This document shows positions 20,680 to 33,539 of a stretch of 64,000 bases of DNA, one piece after another. The stretch is from Gnetum montanum (Eukaryota > Streptophyta > Gnetopsida > Gnetales > Gnetaceae). Under the pieces are notes generated by a model, which saw only the letters and a list, made by a program, of their open reading frames with translations, searched no databases and was not told the DNA's origin. The translations under genes and the position numbers were made by a program. The stretch spans positions 2,039,371 through 2,103,370 of the forward strand of contig MNCI01003975.1 in the NCBI GenBank assembly GCA_015680685.1, in the 5' to 3' direction. The first letter of the stretch is position 1, and every line of letters begins with the position of its first letter.

Positions 20680-22330
20680 CCATGAGGGTATATGACCCCA
20701 AAGATCCTACTGTCATTGAATGTAGGCAATCTTTGAGCGTTAGAGGGCAAAGTCCTAATTTTGTAGTCATAAATAAAGATCAATATAACTTCATTTGCAC
20801 CAAAATACAGGTTGGCTTGCTGATTCAATGTTTGAAAAAAAAAAGCAAAAAGGGAGTTTAAATTTATCCACTGTAATGGTAAGGAGTACATCCCTTCCTC
20901 CTATAACTAGATACCTATATCTGATATCTATGTGGCTATACTTGCCCAATTAATTAAGATGGAGGAAGAGGATGAAAAGCATAGCTTCAAGGAACAACAA
21001 GAACAGGAGGATGAATTTAGGATGAAATCTTATCCTAAAAACATCCTAGGGGAATTGTTCTAATAACTAAGCCCCCTGGAAGATGGATTTCTACTAGAAT
21101 GATTCCATAAGTCCTGTAGTCCCACCATTGACACTTCCTCTTAGTGTCCCTATTCCCTAATTTAGAAAATATAGTGGAGAAGGTAATCCTAATGCTCACC
21201 TTATTACCTTTTGATTTGAATATTTACTCTTATAGCCATGGCCTCATACCATCATTAGGATTTTTTCTATGTCCTTGACTCAAAAAGCACTTGAGTGGTA
21301 TTACACATTACCTAGGGGATCCATATCTTCTTTGGAGGACTTGGTTTCCCAATTTTTCAATTGCTTCTAGTATAACTTGAAGCCTGATAAAACACTTCAG
21401 TAACTCATGAAGGTCAAACAGGGATCCCTAGAACCCATGCAAAAATTCATTCAATGATGGACTGGATTGGTCAATGAAATACCAGAGCCCATCACTAAGG
21501 TCCATCTTTTAGCCATATTCAAGGAGGCAATGAATGATTTTATCAAGTCCAAACTCTACTACCTTGATCCATGGTACCCTTAACCAAGTGTTGTCACAAA
21601 CCAAGAACGTTGAGGATGATGTGGAGGCCAATTATGATCCAGCCTATATAGCATACAAAAACCAACACACTTGGAGCAATAAGGAAAAGAGCAAACAAAA
21701 CAATGTGGCTATAACAACTATGACCAAAGAAATAAAGACCAAACTAGGGGCCAAGGGCCAACCCACCTAAGGCTCCCCATTAATGGCCACAATAACCAAC
21801 CATCAACCTCTAGGGCTGCTACATCGATAATAACCAGATCTAACTTCTATAGAAAGGACAAGTCCAAATACACTACCTCACCTATGAAATCATTTGAGTT
21901 ACTAGACTAACTATTAAAGAGTGGGTGCATGTAACACACAAAAAAATGATTGAAGCCTCTAAAAAGAAACATGAGTAGTTATGTGAAATAGCCAAAGACC
22001 CCACTCAGACAACAAAGGATGATCCCCAATTGCCTATATACTTCAAACTAGACCGTTTCTATCATTATCACCAACTTCTAGGTCATGACATAGACATCTA
22101 TGTCACACTAAAGGATGACCTATAGAAGATGATGGATAGAGGGGAGCTAATCTTAGATGCTTCCAATCTAGTTCAACCACAAAACTAGTCGATGTAGGTC
22201 TACAAAGATCTTTTGAATGCTAATGATAGCCTCTATGTTATTTTAGCATTCAACATTGATGACGATTGGAGGCTTGCAAGAGAACCATTTTTGATTCAAG
22301 TACCCCTCTATGATGAAAGGGCTGCTTTAG
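20680..22330 (+). pseudogene. Element D gag (heavily broken)
   Basis: Read across stops and frame changes it matches element C's gag in order: QSPNFVVINKDQYNFICTKI near 20730, GEGNPNAHLITF, PWPHTIIRIFSMSLTQKALE and GSISSLEDLVSQFF at 21180-21360 (Retrotrans_gag capsid), then QGSLEPMQKFIQ. The zinc-knuckle region near 22045-22130 reads FYHYHQLLGHDIDIYVTLKD: the Cys residues expected from element C (CEYHQRNGHGTNYC) have become Tyr. It is clearly non-functional. Before protease (22330-23160) lies a Pro/Thr/Lys-rich linker with a short duplicated segment (gaaccaagtcaggcaatccctcaggcaa, three times near 22820-22945). Confidence 0.8.
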
Positions 22331-23159
22331 CCTCCCATAGCTCAAGATTCCCCTTTTTCATAAGAGTACCATCATGAGTACCTCCTAAGAAACCTTTTGT
22401 CATTAAGTTCTTCCAACCCAACACAACCCAAGTACTTGTAGCCCAACCAATTATACAATGACCTCCTATGGTGGCTAATGCTACTACTAGTTCTTTACAA
22501 CTAATAACTGATAACCAGAAGATCTCAAAGAAGAAGTATAAGCAAAAGCTTAACAAGGATGACAATTCGATGGAGGCACGAAAGAAAGTGGGTTCACCAA
22601 AGCCCACTCCTATTTCAGCTATACCCATAACCTCCTCTACCCAACCTACTTCAACCAACAAGCCATACGAGGATACCAAAGCTCATAACCTAAACAATGA
22701 TGAAAAGCCCCAACAACCACAACTTAAAGTCAAAAGTTCATATTTTGGGGTGCATGGAGGAAGTAAAGCACAACCAGGGCAACAAGCCCACAACCTACAC
22801 TAAAAACTTTCTTGATGCAAGGAACCAAGTCAGGCAATCCCTCAAGCAAAAGAACCAAGTCAGGCAATCCCTCAGGCAACAAGCCTACAACCTACAATAA
22901 AAACTTTCTTGATGCAAGGAACCAAGTCAGGCAATCCCTCAGGCAATCCCTTAAGCTTGTATGACCATATCATAAGTTCCACCACACATTGTGAGGTGCT
23001 AGTCAAAATATTGGCTTCCATCCTCGTTAGTGAGGATATCCCTACTAACGAGGAATCCATCCATGCAGTAATGGTTCCTCCCTCATCAAGGGAGGAGAAG
23101 TCAACACCCTTAACATTTTGCAATAGTGAAATTAAGTTAATCCCAAAAATGGTGAAGCA

Positions 23160-23830
23160 GCTATAGCCTCTCTATTCATAACCATATGTATAGGATAATT
23201 TAAAGTACATTGAGTGCATGTTGATGATGGAGCCACAACCAACATCATCCCATGCACCATTGTTGAACACTTGAGCTGACCGAGTAGATGCAACCTACAA
23301 TCTTCATAGATCTTAAGTCCTTTAATGGATTAAGAGTTGCCATTAAAGGGTCTATCTCCTTGGATTTTGTAGCCAAGAAGAAATTCCCCACAACCACCAA
23401 CTTCTTGGTGGTGGAAGAGACACTAGGATTCAACCTAATCTTCGGAAGAATTGGTTGGCTCAATTACGAGCTATCGTCTCCCATCCACTAAGAAATTCAC
23501 CTTATTTATGAGGGAGGTGAAATCATCATTCATGGTGATAATGTAATTCCCCTAGTTATTAATAACATAAAAATGGTGTAGGGGTCTAAAGTGGAGCTTC
23601 AAGAAGAAGCTCCCAGCCATGAAGTCCAATAACCCAAAAGAGAGCAACAACCTAATAGTGACAATAATAAGCAAAGAGATGCATTATGGGATGAACTCCC
23701 TTTTAACAGCGTAATCAAAGGGGATGCTGAATATAAGATTGTGTAGAGTATGCCTTACTCACTCCCTAATCTTGTAAAGATTAGGAAGAATCTGCACAAG
23801 TGAAGTTCACCTTAACCTTCTCCATCCCAT
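23160..23830 (+). pseudogene. Element D protease (broken)
   Basis: Reads with stops SLFITICIG, VHVDDGATTNIIPCTIVEHL and, in another frame, FVAKKKFPTTTNFLVVEETL then GFNLIFGRIGWLNYELSSPIH. It matches the protease of elements C and G region by region, including the active-site segment (VDDGATTN here, VDDEAATN in C, IDDEVATN in G). The retropepsin-type D-[T/S]-G motif is not canonical in any of the three. Trailing text resembling PSLPNLVKIRKNLHK near 23755-23800 corresponds to the end of G's protease ORF. Confidence 0.75.
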
Positions 23831-24088
23831 GCCCCTATGACCAGATGCACCAATAGCCATGTAGCCTTTCTTTTCTTTTGTAGTCTGTTATATCCTTTTA
23901 TGCATTTTTTGCTTTACTCTTTATGCACGTAGCCTATGCATGTAGCCGAAGTTCATTTGCATTTTTACATATTTGTTACAACCTTTATTTATTCTTTACT
24001 TATGTTATAAACATCAAAAAATCCTTATAAATATATATTTCTATTTCACTACCATCTGCTAAGACGTTAAACGAACCTTATGGCTTGC

Positions 24089-24190
24089 CATGGCCCTAAA
24101 TTAGCAAAGTAACCACAATGCATCATGGCACACCATGGTCTTAAATTAGCAAAACTATATAACCTATGCCTACAATGGCCTAAAACTAGA
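24089..24190 (+). repeat. Junction motif, three copies after protease (element D)
   Basis: Copies at 24089-24107, 24132-24152 and 24172-24190 read close to CATGGCCCTAAATTAGCAA. The same motif in the same orientation relative to coding recurs after the integrase end of D (35533-35615) and at three borders in element G. Confidence 0.7.
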
Positions 24191-25431
24191 AAATGTTCCT
24201 TTTATTATTATATATCTCTTTGCTTAGCCTATTATCACATTGATTAGCTATTTAATGTTATAACCAAAATGTCAACATAGCCATTCTCAACATTTACTAT
24301 ATATTCAAAAAATAAAACCAAAATTTAAATTTAAAGTTAAAATGTGCATAACATAATAGCCATGGCCATAATGTGTGGCAAGAATGTTAAAGAATAACAA
24401 CCATCTATAACATAGTCTTGGCTAATCATAGCCATTAACATAAAAATAAAAACAAATTGTCAAATAAGCTAAGTTGATGGTGGTTGCTGAGTGGCATTTA
24501 GAGGAGGAAGTAGTGGATCATTTCCACCCTTACCACTGGGATGACCAATGTCTTTTGAGGCTTGAAATGCAACAACATATAGCTAGTTAGTAACTCGTAG
24601 TCAAAACCATGACTTAAAATAAAAACTAAAACATAAAATACATCTAACCTATGGAGATTTTGACTACATTACTTCTAGGGGTAGAAGTGGAAAGCCTTCC
24701 TCTAAACAATGAAGGATTTAGTCCTCTATCATGTTGCCCAGTCAACATCCCCAAGATCAATGCCAGAAAGGATGTTGGTCCTATCTACTATAGTCCAAGT
24801 AGGAGGCTCCCACATAGTAGCAGGCATAGAAGTCTTAGCTACAATAGTGGTAATTTGAAGAGTAGGGGATTGTTTTACCATGAGAGTACTTTCAAAAGGC
24901 TAATAAGCACTCTCTACTTGGATTCCCTAGATGAATAGATCTCTCTTGCATTGTTCAATTGACTCCTTCTTAAGCTTGTGGACCTTTTATTTCTTGCTCC
25001 ACTCTAAGACCCAGGCATAGTGATCATTCTAGTCCCCAAATTTCTAGGAGATGAGGTCCATTTGCATTTGTTGTTCTTCCATCTCCCTTAAGACCATTAC
25101 TTTGTCTTGGATTATATGCTAATAATGGACCATGTGATCTTCTTGGTTTGCAATTCCCTTGATTTAGCCACTTGGGCTTCCAAAAAGGCCTTGTGGTCTT
25201 AGAGATCTTTGATCGTATCCTCTTACCATTGCATCTTCTCCCTTAACGCCACAACTTTCTCCCATAGTGATTCATTAGACCTCTCTAGATTTCATGAAGT
25301 TATTGCACATGACATTGCTAGATTAGTAGTAGTCTCATACAACTTCAATGGTACACTAGATATATCAAAGGAAATCTTAGGAAAGGAGTTAATCTCCATA
25401 TCTATGCTAGGGTCCCACTCTACAAAAGGCA

Positions 25432-25530
25432 CTACATAGGCATAAAACACAACCATAAACATAATGCACAACCTAAGATAGACATAACATAAGCATAGCC
25501 TACAATTAAAGCATAAAATAAAATCCTTAC
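25432..25530 (-). other. Intron in element D antisense gene
   Basis: Minus strand: donor GTAAGG at 25530, acceptor CTATGTAG ending at 25432, length 99. Removing it joins ALEI to VPFVEWDP in phase 1. Element G has an intron at the same residue and phase (49891-49978), joining PEI to ALQLKWNL. Confidence 0.7.
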
Positions 25531-27088
25531 CTATCTCAAGTGCAACCTGATGGAACTGATTGATGATTTCCTTAGCCATCTCATGCATGAACTTCACTTT
25601 GTTTGGAGTCTCTACCCATGGTTTCACATGAAACTTAGGGATATAAGCTTGCACTAGTGGCGTAGAAACTACTGTAAGCATAACAATCACTAAATGGTTA
25701 GGATGAAAATTAAACTATAAGATATAACAAAAATGTTAAGACATGGGCATACTTGGCTCTTTCTTTCTCCTCTGGAATGATGATGGAGGATGTACTTGGT
25801 ACTACCTCATTGAACAAGTCATCTAGATCATCTATACTTGCATTGGAAAATTCTTCAACCTCAGGTTGCTTAAGGAATGAATGCCTCTTCTACACACCTT
25901 TGTTCTACCTCCATGGCAACTTGGGCTACCAAGCACATAGAAAACTAGTTAACACATGAAACCATAAAGTAGCCATAAACTTTAAAATGTGAAATAGACA
26001 AACTTAAATAAAGCATGCCTGTGACTGCATGCTACAATGGCCTAAGCTTAAACTTAAACTTCTTTGGGGTAGGCTAGTTTGATGTTGGTGGTGTTTCCTC
26101 CATAGGCCTTTTGAGTTTCTCCCTAGCTACCCCTTTGGCCTCCGTACACCATCGCTTGGCATCTAGGATACTATTGGGAAATGTAAGAGGCTTATCATCA
26201 TCAATGCTGTTAGGAGACTTGCACTGCCTAACATCAAGATTCCTAGTGGTCATAAATATAATGAATCATCCATCCCCTCTAGTGATTTCTGGGCCTACAC
26301 TATTCGATAAATGTGCTTTATCCAAGGCCTAGAAAGTTGGCTTGGGTCTTGGGAAACCCATCATCCATTTTTGTACACCATTAGAAACTCTACAAACCTT
26401 GTTAGATAACCTGCAAAAAAATGCAAAGTGCATATGAGTTTATTGTAGAGGTGTCAATGTGGAGTCTAAGAATCTCCTTTTGAAGCCTAGCATCCAAAGT
26501 AGCTGCCCAATCAAATTTGGTGTCCTCCATCAGGACCTTGTTAAAGGTCCACCCCTATGCTATGCTGATTATCTTCTTTTGCAATAATAGTTTAGAAAAT
26601 GCATGAGACCTGAATAAAGGATATGATTCCTTTACATCATGGTTTGTGAGCCTATACATGAAACTTTTGGAGTGGCCCATGTTGGCACCAAGCCACTTCC
26701 AAACTTCATCAAGATGGCCAGTATCCCTTACTATCCTAGTGGGAACTCTTGTCACATCAACAGGGACATCAAGTAAGTTATGAAAGAAGCCCACACCAAT
26801 GTCCATGTTTACCTTCACATCCTAGATGATGGTGCTAAAATGACTAACCTTCTCATCGAAGTAGTTCATGACATGCAACATCTTTATAGCATGGATGAAA
26901 GGGATAGATGCTATAATTATGTCAAGCAAACTTGCATGTTGGATGTTTGCTTGAATGTACCCAAGCACCTATCCCTTTAATCATTCTTGTGCTAATGTCA
27001 CCTCACCAAACTTTAGGATTGGGTATCTTCATGATGTGTTCTTGAAAGTGGGAAAGTGGTATGGTAACATCAGCAGAGGTGGAAGGTC

Positions 27089-27206
27089 CTACAAAGCAAC
27101 AACAAAAGTTTAGCATCCACATAAGCAAGTTTAACAATAAGCCAAAGCAATAGAACACTTAAAGTTATAGCCATGAAACAATAGAAGCTATAGCCTTTAT
27201 GTTTAC
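27089..27206 (-). other. Intron in element D antisense gene
   Basis: Minus strand: donor GTAAAC at 27206, acceptor GCTTTGTAG ending at 27089, length 118. It joins LNKKRK to GPSTSADVT. A G intron (48199-48281) lies at a similar distance before the shared '(Q/I)Q.A...D' segment. Confidence 0.6.
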
Positions 27207-27421
27207 CTTTCCTTTTCTTGTTCAGTGTGGAGGTCCTAGCTACAAGGATCTAATCCATGAAGTTATTAGAATCTACCCACCAATTGTGCATTGTCCCATC
27301 ATCCTTTACACTTCTACTATATGAGGTTGAACCTTGAGGCATATGCATCAAAGTCTCCTCTTAACTATTGATACATAATAGTTCTGATCTAAGAACTCTT
27401 AATGAATTATTGACCTTGTAC

Positions 27422-27503
27422 CTACAAGAAGTTTGTAAAAACAATGAAGTTAGGGAAGATAGTTAAGAAAAAAGCATAAAAACATCATAATAGCCATGCT
27501 TAC
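27422..27503 (-). other. Intron in element D antisense gene
   Basis: Minus strand: donor GTAAGC at 27503, acceptor CTTCTTGTAG ending at 27422, length 82. It joins HLQG to YKVNNSLRVL. Confidence 0.55.
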
Positions 27504-28011
27504 CCTTGTAGATGATACATGGTGTTGGGTAGGTTTTGGAATAACATGTGGGCTCTATGCACCACCATCAAAGTATTATTAGCATTATACTATCTATACT
27601 ATGGCATCATCCAAACCTTTGTGAGGTAACATGCATTGATGGCTTCTAATGAGCCCCCCATTGTCCTAGGAGGTGGCTTTTCAAAAATAAATATGACAAT
27701 TAGGCCAAATGCCCTAGGCAACATGGTCTCCATTATAGCCCTTGCACATTTACAGAAAAATGTGACTAGAACATCACACTAAAGTTTTTAAAGATGTAAG
27801 TAAGAAATTTTCTTATCCTAGGCTGAAACCATAATGATAACTTCCCTAAAGGCATATTGGGAAGTGGGGTATTAGTCTTGGGATGACCAATGTAGAACAA
27901 GATACCCACCAACTCTACAATGATGAGGATGGGTTTCAAGAAAACCATACATGAAATGAAACAAAAGCATGATGACCAAAAGAAATTGCTTAGCAAATTT
28001 AGAGAAAACAT

Positions 28012-29989
28012 CTAGATGGAGGTGAAATTAGCCTATGTAAAAATCTCTAGGGTGTTTATCTGAATTATTTTAAGGAATTCCACCAAAAAATGTTATTACA
28101 ACCTTACATGGTGACCTATTGAGATTACTTCGCAAATTTGGAAAAAAAAAATATCCTAGTTGAAGGTGAAATTAGCCTATGTAAAAAGCTCTAAAGTGTT
28201 TATCTAAATTGGCTTAAGAAATTCCATTAAAGCATTATCATCATCTTTTATAACCTTTTACTTCATAACCAAAATATTATAGTCAAAACTATGCCTTAGT
28301 CTAAATTATGCATAATTTTAAAAAAAACATTGAAATTTAAAAAAGCATATAGCCATAAGTCTTTTTAAAATATTAAAGCTTTTTCCTTTTTAAAAAAACA
28401 AATTTAAAACATAATTTTTACATATTAGCAAGAAAAACTACACGTTAATCACATCCATCCAAAATTTTTCCTTATTTACATAGCCATAACCAAAAAGTTT
28501 ACCAAAAATTCATGAAAGCTCCGATTTGAATGATTCCACCATGGAGAGAACACTGAAATCACAAGCTTTGCAACCATGACATTTACAACCAAAAATATAT
28601 AGCCGTTTTTATATAAAATATAGACAAATTAGTAGAATAACTTTAGTTGTTAGCCTGAATTACCATTTCACGTAGGGTTAGGAAAAAATTCATCAAAAAT
28701 TTTTTTGAGGTCCAAATTGAGTATTCTACCATCATTTGAAAACTTAAATCAAGTCCTATGCATCCATACTTAAAGAAAGTTCAAAAACTATTGATTTTAT
28801 GTAGAACAAATTTGTCAATTTGGACAAGATTTTGAAAATGGCATAAACCTCCTTTTGACATAAGCTTGATAAAAAATTCATTAAAATTTTTTTAAGTTCA
28901 ATCGGAGTGATTCCACATCTATTGGAAAGCTAAAGCCAAGGGCTACTTAACCATAGCCAAAGAATAGGCAAAACCCTTAACATTTTCTTAGAAAAAATTC
29001 ATGAACTTACATAAAATTTTAAAAATGACTTATAAAACCTAACTACATGACCTTAGGAAAAATGTCATAACTCCATCGTTATTGATTCAAATAGAATGAG
29101 ACAACATCCATTGCAAAGCCTAAACAAAGAGATGCAAACCTATATTATCAAATTCTAGAAAATAAAGAAGTTTGCATGCTTTTTCCATGTAAAAAGCTAA
29201 AAAGTTAAAACCAACTTAACATAACCATGAAAACATAGCTAAAACAGCTTAAATGATCGATACCCATTAGAAAGCACACCAAACTAGTGGGGTAGGATTT
29301 TTGTTAAAATTTAATTTTGATGAATACTTTGGCATAGATCTAAAAAATGGCCATACTCCAAAATTTTGGGAAAAAAGCACAAAAATAGCAAGATTGATTT
29401 TAAAAATCAAATCTATTGAATCAAAAATAATGAAACAACCATGGATCTATGTGGAATTGGCCAAAATAAGAGGTGAAATTTTAACAAAATTTTATTTTAC
29501 CTCCTCTATTAGAGTATATCTAAGAAAATATGGCCCCAAATGTCACAATAAAACTATAAGAAAACCATAGAAAATAGCTAAAAATGAAGGCAAAAATAAG
29601 TAGAACGGCCAAACTCAAAGTGGTGATGAACAAAGCTTGAATGGAGATAGGCTTGGAAGCCTCTGAAAACTCCCTGGCATGTTCTTCTGCCCTATAGATT
29701 ATTGGATTCTAACTCTTTCCTTACCATTATTTTAGTGCCATGGTAGGTTCAACACTAAGAGTAGTTTGTAATAAAGAGAAATAGGTGTTCTACGATGGTT
29801 GTAGGGGAGATGGAAGGCTTTCATGCTGAAGATTGATGCTCTCTACCACAAAAGCCTTTGCCAGAGCTCTCCTCTAATATGCATTTTGCAGGAATGACAA
29901 TTATGATTGAAAACTTATAAATATTCAACCATATAAATGACATTTAAACCTAAATGCACATCTTGAAACCCCAACTACTAATTTAGTGC
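28012..29989. other. Non-coding AT-rich stretch of element D
   Basis: This lies between the antisense gene and the hairpin array. It has repeated loose words such as 'gtgaaattagcctatgtaaaaa...ctctagggtgtttatctgaatt' (28022-28075 and again 28166-28220) and 'aaaattcatcaaaa/aaaaattcat'. One open stretch (29301-29570, plus) is Lys/Ile-rich, without domain, and is likely chance. Confidence 0.45.
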
Positions 29990-32900
29990 ACCATAATTCT
30001 AGGTGCACTAAAGTGCAAGGGGCGGGGGAGTCTTTTCAATGCTAGGTTTGGATGGAAAATAGCTTCATTTTTCAAAATTTTAAATTCTTGGATTATGGGC
30101 CTCACCCTGTGCCTTCTTTCTTAACCAAAAACTTACATCAATGCTGAGCTGTTTTTTCCTATTTTGACACTTAGAACCATATTGCAAACTTAACTCCCAT
30201 GCATCCACACTAGGGATGTCATGCCTAGTGTGGATACATGCCTTCCATTTCAAAAATTCATTAAAATACAATTATTTTACCCTTTTTAATAACCAAACTT
30301 ACCTTTTTCAACCCTAGGTTTATGAAAGTGGATGAGACATGAATGCTAAACACCATGGGTATCCATGCTTGGGCAATATCACCTAATGTGAAAGAAGAGG
30401 GGTAACACCTATTCCTACCTTTTGATACCCATCTAGCCCAAGTTTGACCCCCTAGAGTAGGCCTTGTATGATCTAGAATCCCTTTGAGCATTTTTAGTAA
30501 CCTCAAAACCTCACCAAAATAAGTCAAAACTAGTTGAAACCTTGGGATTTGGTGTTTTTACATTGGAAGAGGCTTCATCCACATTGAGCCTCTCACCCTC
30601 AATGTGAATGGGTGGGGGAAGCCAAAAAGTAACCTAAATCGACTACCTAGCAGCCATTTTTCAAAGCTTGGTGATCCTTAGACCCTGCCAGAATCCTCTA
30701 GAGCTTTTGAAAGCTTTAAAAGTCGTTAAATATAGCAAAAAACTATCATCTCCCTCTCATCCACACTGGGGCCATCATTCCTAGTGTGGAAGAGAGGAGG
30801 GGGACTACATGAAGCACTTAAAAGCCTCAAAACTATTGAATCTTAGAACCTAGTATTGACTGGCAACATCAACCACCCCAAAGACTAACATGCATGATCG
30901 ATTGGCTATGAATCTAACTTAGATCTAACTTTCTTGGTTGAGGGAGATCTCTTCCATGCTAATTATCCTAGTATCATCATGGATAGAAGGGGAAAGGCTA
31001 AAACTATTAAAATTTGCATGAAATTAGACTTTTAGAAGCAACCTTACCCTTCTAGAAGCCATCAGACTTTTAAAAGTTACCTAAAATGATCAAAAGTACC
31101 TTCTCTTGGTTCTTCACTCTAAGGGGGATCTTATCCACAATGAGCCTCCCACTCTTAGTGTGAATGGAAAGGGGAAAGCATAAAAACCCTCTTACATCTT
31201 TCAAAACAATTGGATTTTAATCTTAGATACTGATGTCCAATACCAACAACCTGGTAGATGCTCATGCATAGCTTGATTTGACCAAAAAAACTAACAAGCC
31301 CTTCTCCCCCTCCCAATTTTCCACATTGACCATGGAAGCCCTAGCATGGAAAAAAGGGGAAAAGTTAATAAATTTTTAATACCCCTTGAAACAACCAAAT
31401 TTTGACATCAGGTATTAGCAGTCAACACTAGCAACATTAGAAGCCTACATGCATAGCTAGAAATGAAGAAAAATGGTAAAAATCAATGTCCCTAAATTCT
31501 TCCATGCTAGCAACAACCACCTCAAAGTTTCCTAACATGGAAGAAAGGGGAGAACTTTTAGGAGACTCCAAAATAGCCTCTAGAGACGTTGAATGAACAC
31601 CAAAAAGACCTAAGTATGTCCCAGAACCTCGTTTGCACATCCTAAGATCCTAAAACTTGATGAGATTGATCATAAGTAGCCATAAATCCATTCCTCCTAA
31701 CCTTCCATATTGAGTTATGAAAAACCCAACATGGAAAAATGGTACAAAACACCAAGAACCACTCAACAACTAGTAAAATGATTTAATTTTGACACCAAGC
31801 ATTGGTAATCAACACTAGCATCCTTGGAGACCTTCATGCATGATCAAGAAAGGATGAAAAAAGGCACTTTCCACTAGTCTTTGATGCTAATAATGGTATC
31901 CTTAATGTGGAAAATAGGAAAAATATCTAAAACCATCTAGGAAATCTCCAAATTGGTCAAGCTTGAGTTCAAATGCTAGTCCTTAATCCCAAAAGCCCTA
32001 GGAGCACACATGCATAGTCGATTGAGGTCAAAACTAGGCTAGATCTGAGATTTATGATGTTTCCACTATGGCGATCCTCTATTCCATGTTTTCTAGCATG
32101 AAAACTAAGAGGGAGATGCATTTGAAGCTCATAAACAACTCAAAATGACATCAAATAGCCTTACATGCACTCTAGAACCCTGTCGGTGATCATTGGAGAA
32201 TTCAAACCATATAAAAATGATCCCATATGGTTCAAACATGGTTCCCCTTAATCTTCCACATAGAGCCCCCTAGCCCTAATGTGGAGAAAAGGGGAAAAGC
32301 TAAAAAAACCACTTGGAACTCAAAATTACCAAATTTTGACATGAAACCCTAGCCCTTAGCCCTAGCAACTCTAGAAGTTGACATGCACAATTGATTGTGA
32401 CCTAAATTGACTTAGATCTAGGATTCTTACTTCATCAATGTTGGAGGAGGTTCCTTCCATATTGAGTAGCATGGAAACAAGAGGGAACAGATGCTCTTTC
32501 AATTATGATAATAGGATGACACTCCCAAAAGCCAAAGATCTATGCCAAAGAAGCTTAGAACCTCATAGCCTTGAGATTTTGTTCGTTTGACCTCATTTTA
32601 ACTTTCAAAATCCATTTTCCCCAATCTTCCACACTAGAGAAACTCCCCTAGAATGGAAATAGGGAGAAGACCATAAGTGCACTTAAACAACCTTTAAACA
32701 TATCCAAAATCAGCCAAAAACTTGCAGAATCATGCTCTATGCATCTAGAGGCATGAATACCTAGTTAATGTGCTCAAAAACCATCCTAAATTCATGAAAT
32801 AAGTGTCCCACCATTCTTCCATGTTGGGGATATTGTGCTCAACATGAAAAAAATGGGGAAGCCATTTTGACATGTTTTGACACTCAAAATGAACTCAAAT

Positions 32901-33240
32901 TGACTCAAAATGTAGCTAGAGGATGCATAACTTCCAGATCTAGGTTTTAGTTGCTTGTTTGACCTCATTTAACCTTATTTTAGCTAAATTCTTGGTTTTC
33001 TAGACTATGCCGCCTTTCTTCCATGTTGGCCCACGTGGAAACAAGGGGGAAGGCTTTAGAACCTACTTTTTGGCCATTACAGACCTTCAGAATGCCCAAT
33101 TTTGATGGATTTGACCCTTCTTTGCTTTAGGAAAGTTCCAAAACCTCAATTTTATACCTCTGAGCATTTCAAAGCCTATTTTCCTTGCTTTCCATGTTGA
33201 GGGTCCCTATTTCAATGTTGAACCCAACATTAATGCCTCA
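29990..33240 (+). repeat. Tandem array, about 187-bp period, each unit with an imperfect hairpin
   Basis: The block 'TCCA...(variable)...TGGAA...GGGGAAAG' returns at about 30011, 30200, 30385, 30578, 30762, 30955, 31128, 31320, 31500, 31700, 31880, 32070, 32258, 32455, 32627, 32818, 33012 and 33185, steps of 172-200. Units are strongly diverged. Many hold a dyad: 30198-30214 with 30224-30240 (16 of 17 paired), 30576-30588 with 30598-30610 (12 of 13) and 30760-30770 with 30780-30790 (10 of 11), all with nine-base loops. Later examples are 31499-31510 with 31532-31543 (11 of 12) and 32820-32826 with 32840-32846. Read on the minus strand the array lies between a TATA-like box and the antisense gene. 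Confidence 0.8.
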
Positions 33241-33356
33241 AAACACTTGATTTTTGGGTCCAAAATCATCTAATAGCCTTGTAGCCTCAAATCATGGCCT
33301 AATAATGCCTAGAAATGGTAAACCTAACCATGTTTTACTATGATAGCTATATCTTA

Positions 33357-33367
33357 CTATATATAGG
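33357..33367 (-). promoter_or_regulatory. TATA-like box before the array (minus strand)
   Basis: Minus strand CCTATATATAG. It lies about 120 bases before the array and would point transcription through it into the antisense gene. In AT-rich DNA such a word can occur by chance; the support is that element G has a TATA box in the matching place (46081). Confidence 0.35.
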
Positions 33368-33539
33368 TTCCTTTGCCTAATTTTTTCCTTATTACATAGT
33401 ATTTTAGCTTATTTTGGACCTGTGTTGCATTGATCACCTTGTTGACTTTCTATGGCCGTTATAGACCTTCTATGTTCTTTATATGCCTTATTATGGTCTT
33501 ATTTGCCTATGTTTAGGGTACCTAAATCTTGAGCCAAAG

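Larger units (their letters stand above)
24470..28011 (-). pseudogene. Element D antisense gene (spliced, decayed), homologous to the one in element G
   Basis: On the strand opposite to gag and RT, a series of exon-like frames runs from about 28011 down to 24470. Preserved parts are 26818-26555 (FFHNLLDVPVDVTRVP) and 25690-25292, containing VETPNKVKFMHEMAKEIINQ. A stretch with LWEKVVALREKMQW near 25230 looks like a coiled coil. Three GT-AG introns are visible: 27503-27422, 27206-27089 and 25530-25432. The ETPNK.KFM..M...EI segment, and the intron directly after EI in phase 1, are matched in element G at 49806-49978. A start near 28011 is uncertain. Function is unknown. It may belong to the same broad family as element A's extra ORF. 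Several stops show decay. Confidence 0.65.

Noticed and set aside
22308-22679. Minus-strand open frame of 123 codons
   Set aside because: It is the reverse reading of D's Pro/Thr-rich gag-protease linker, with no domain.
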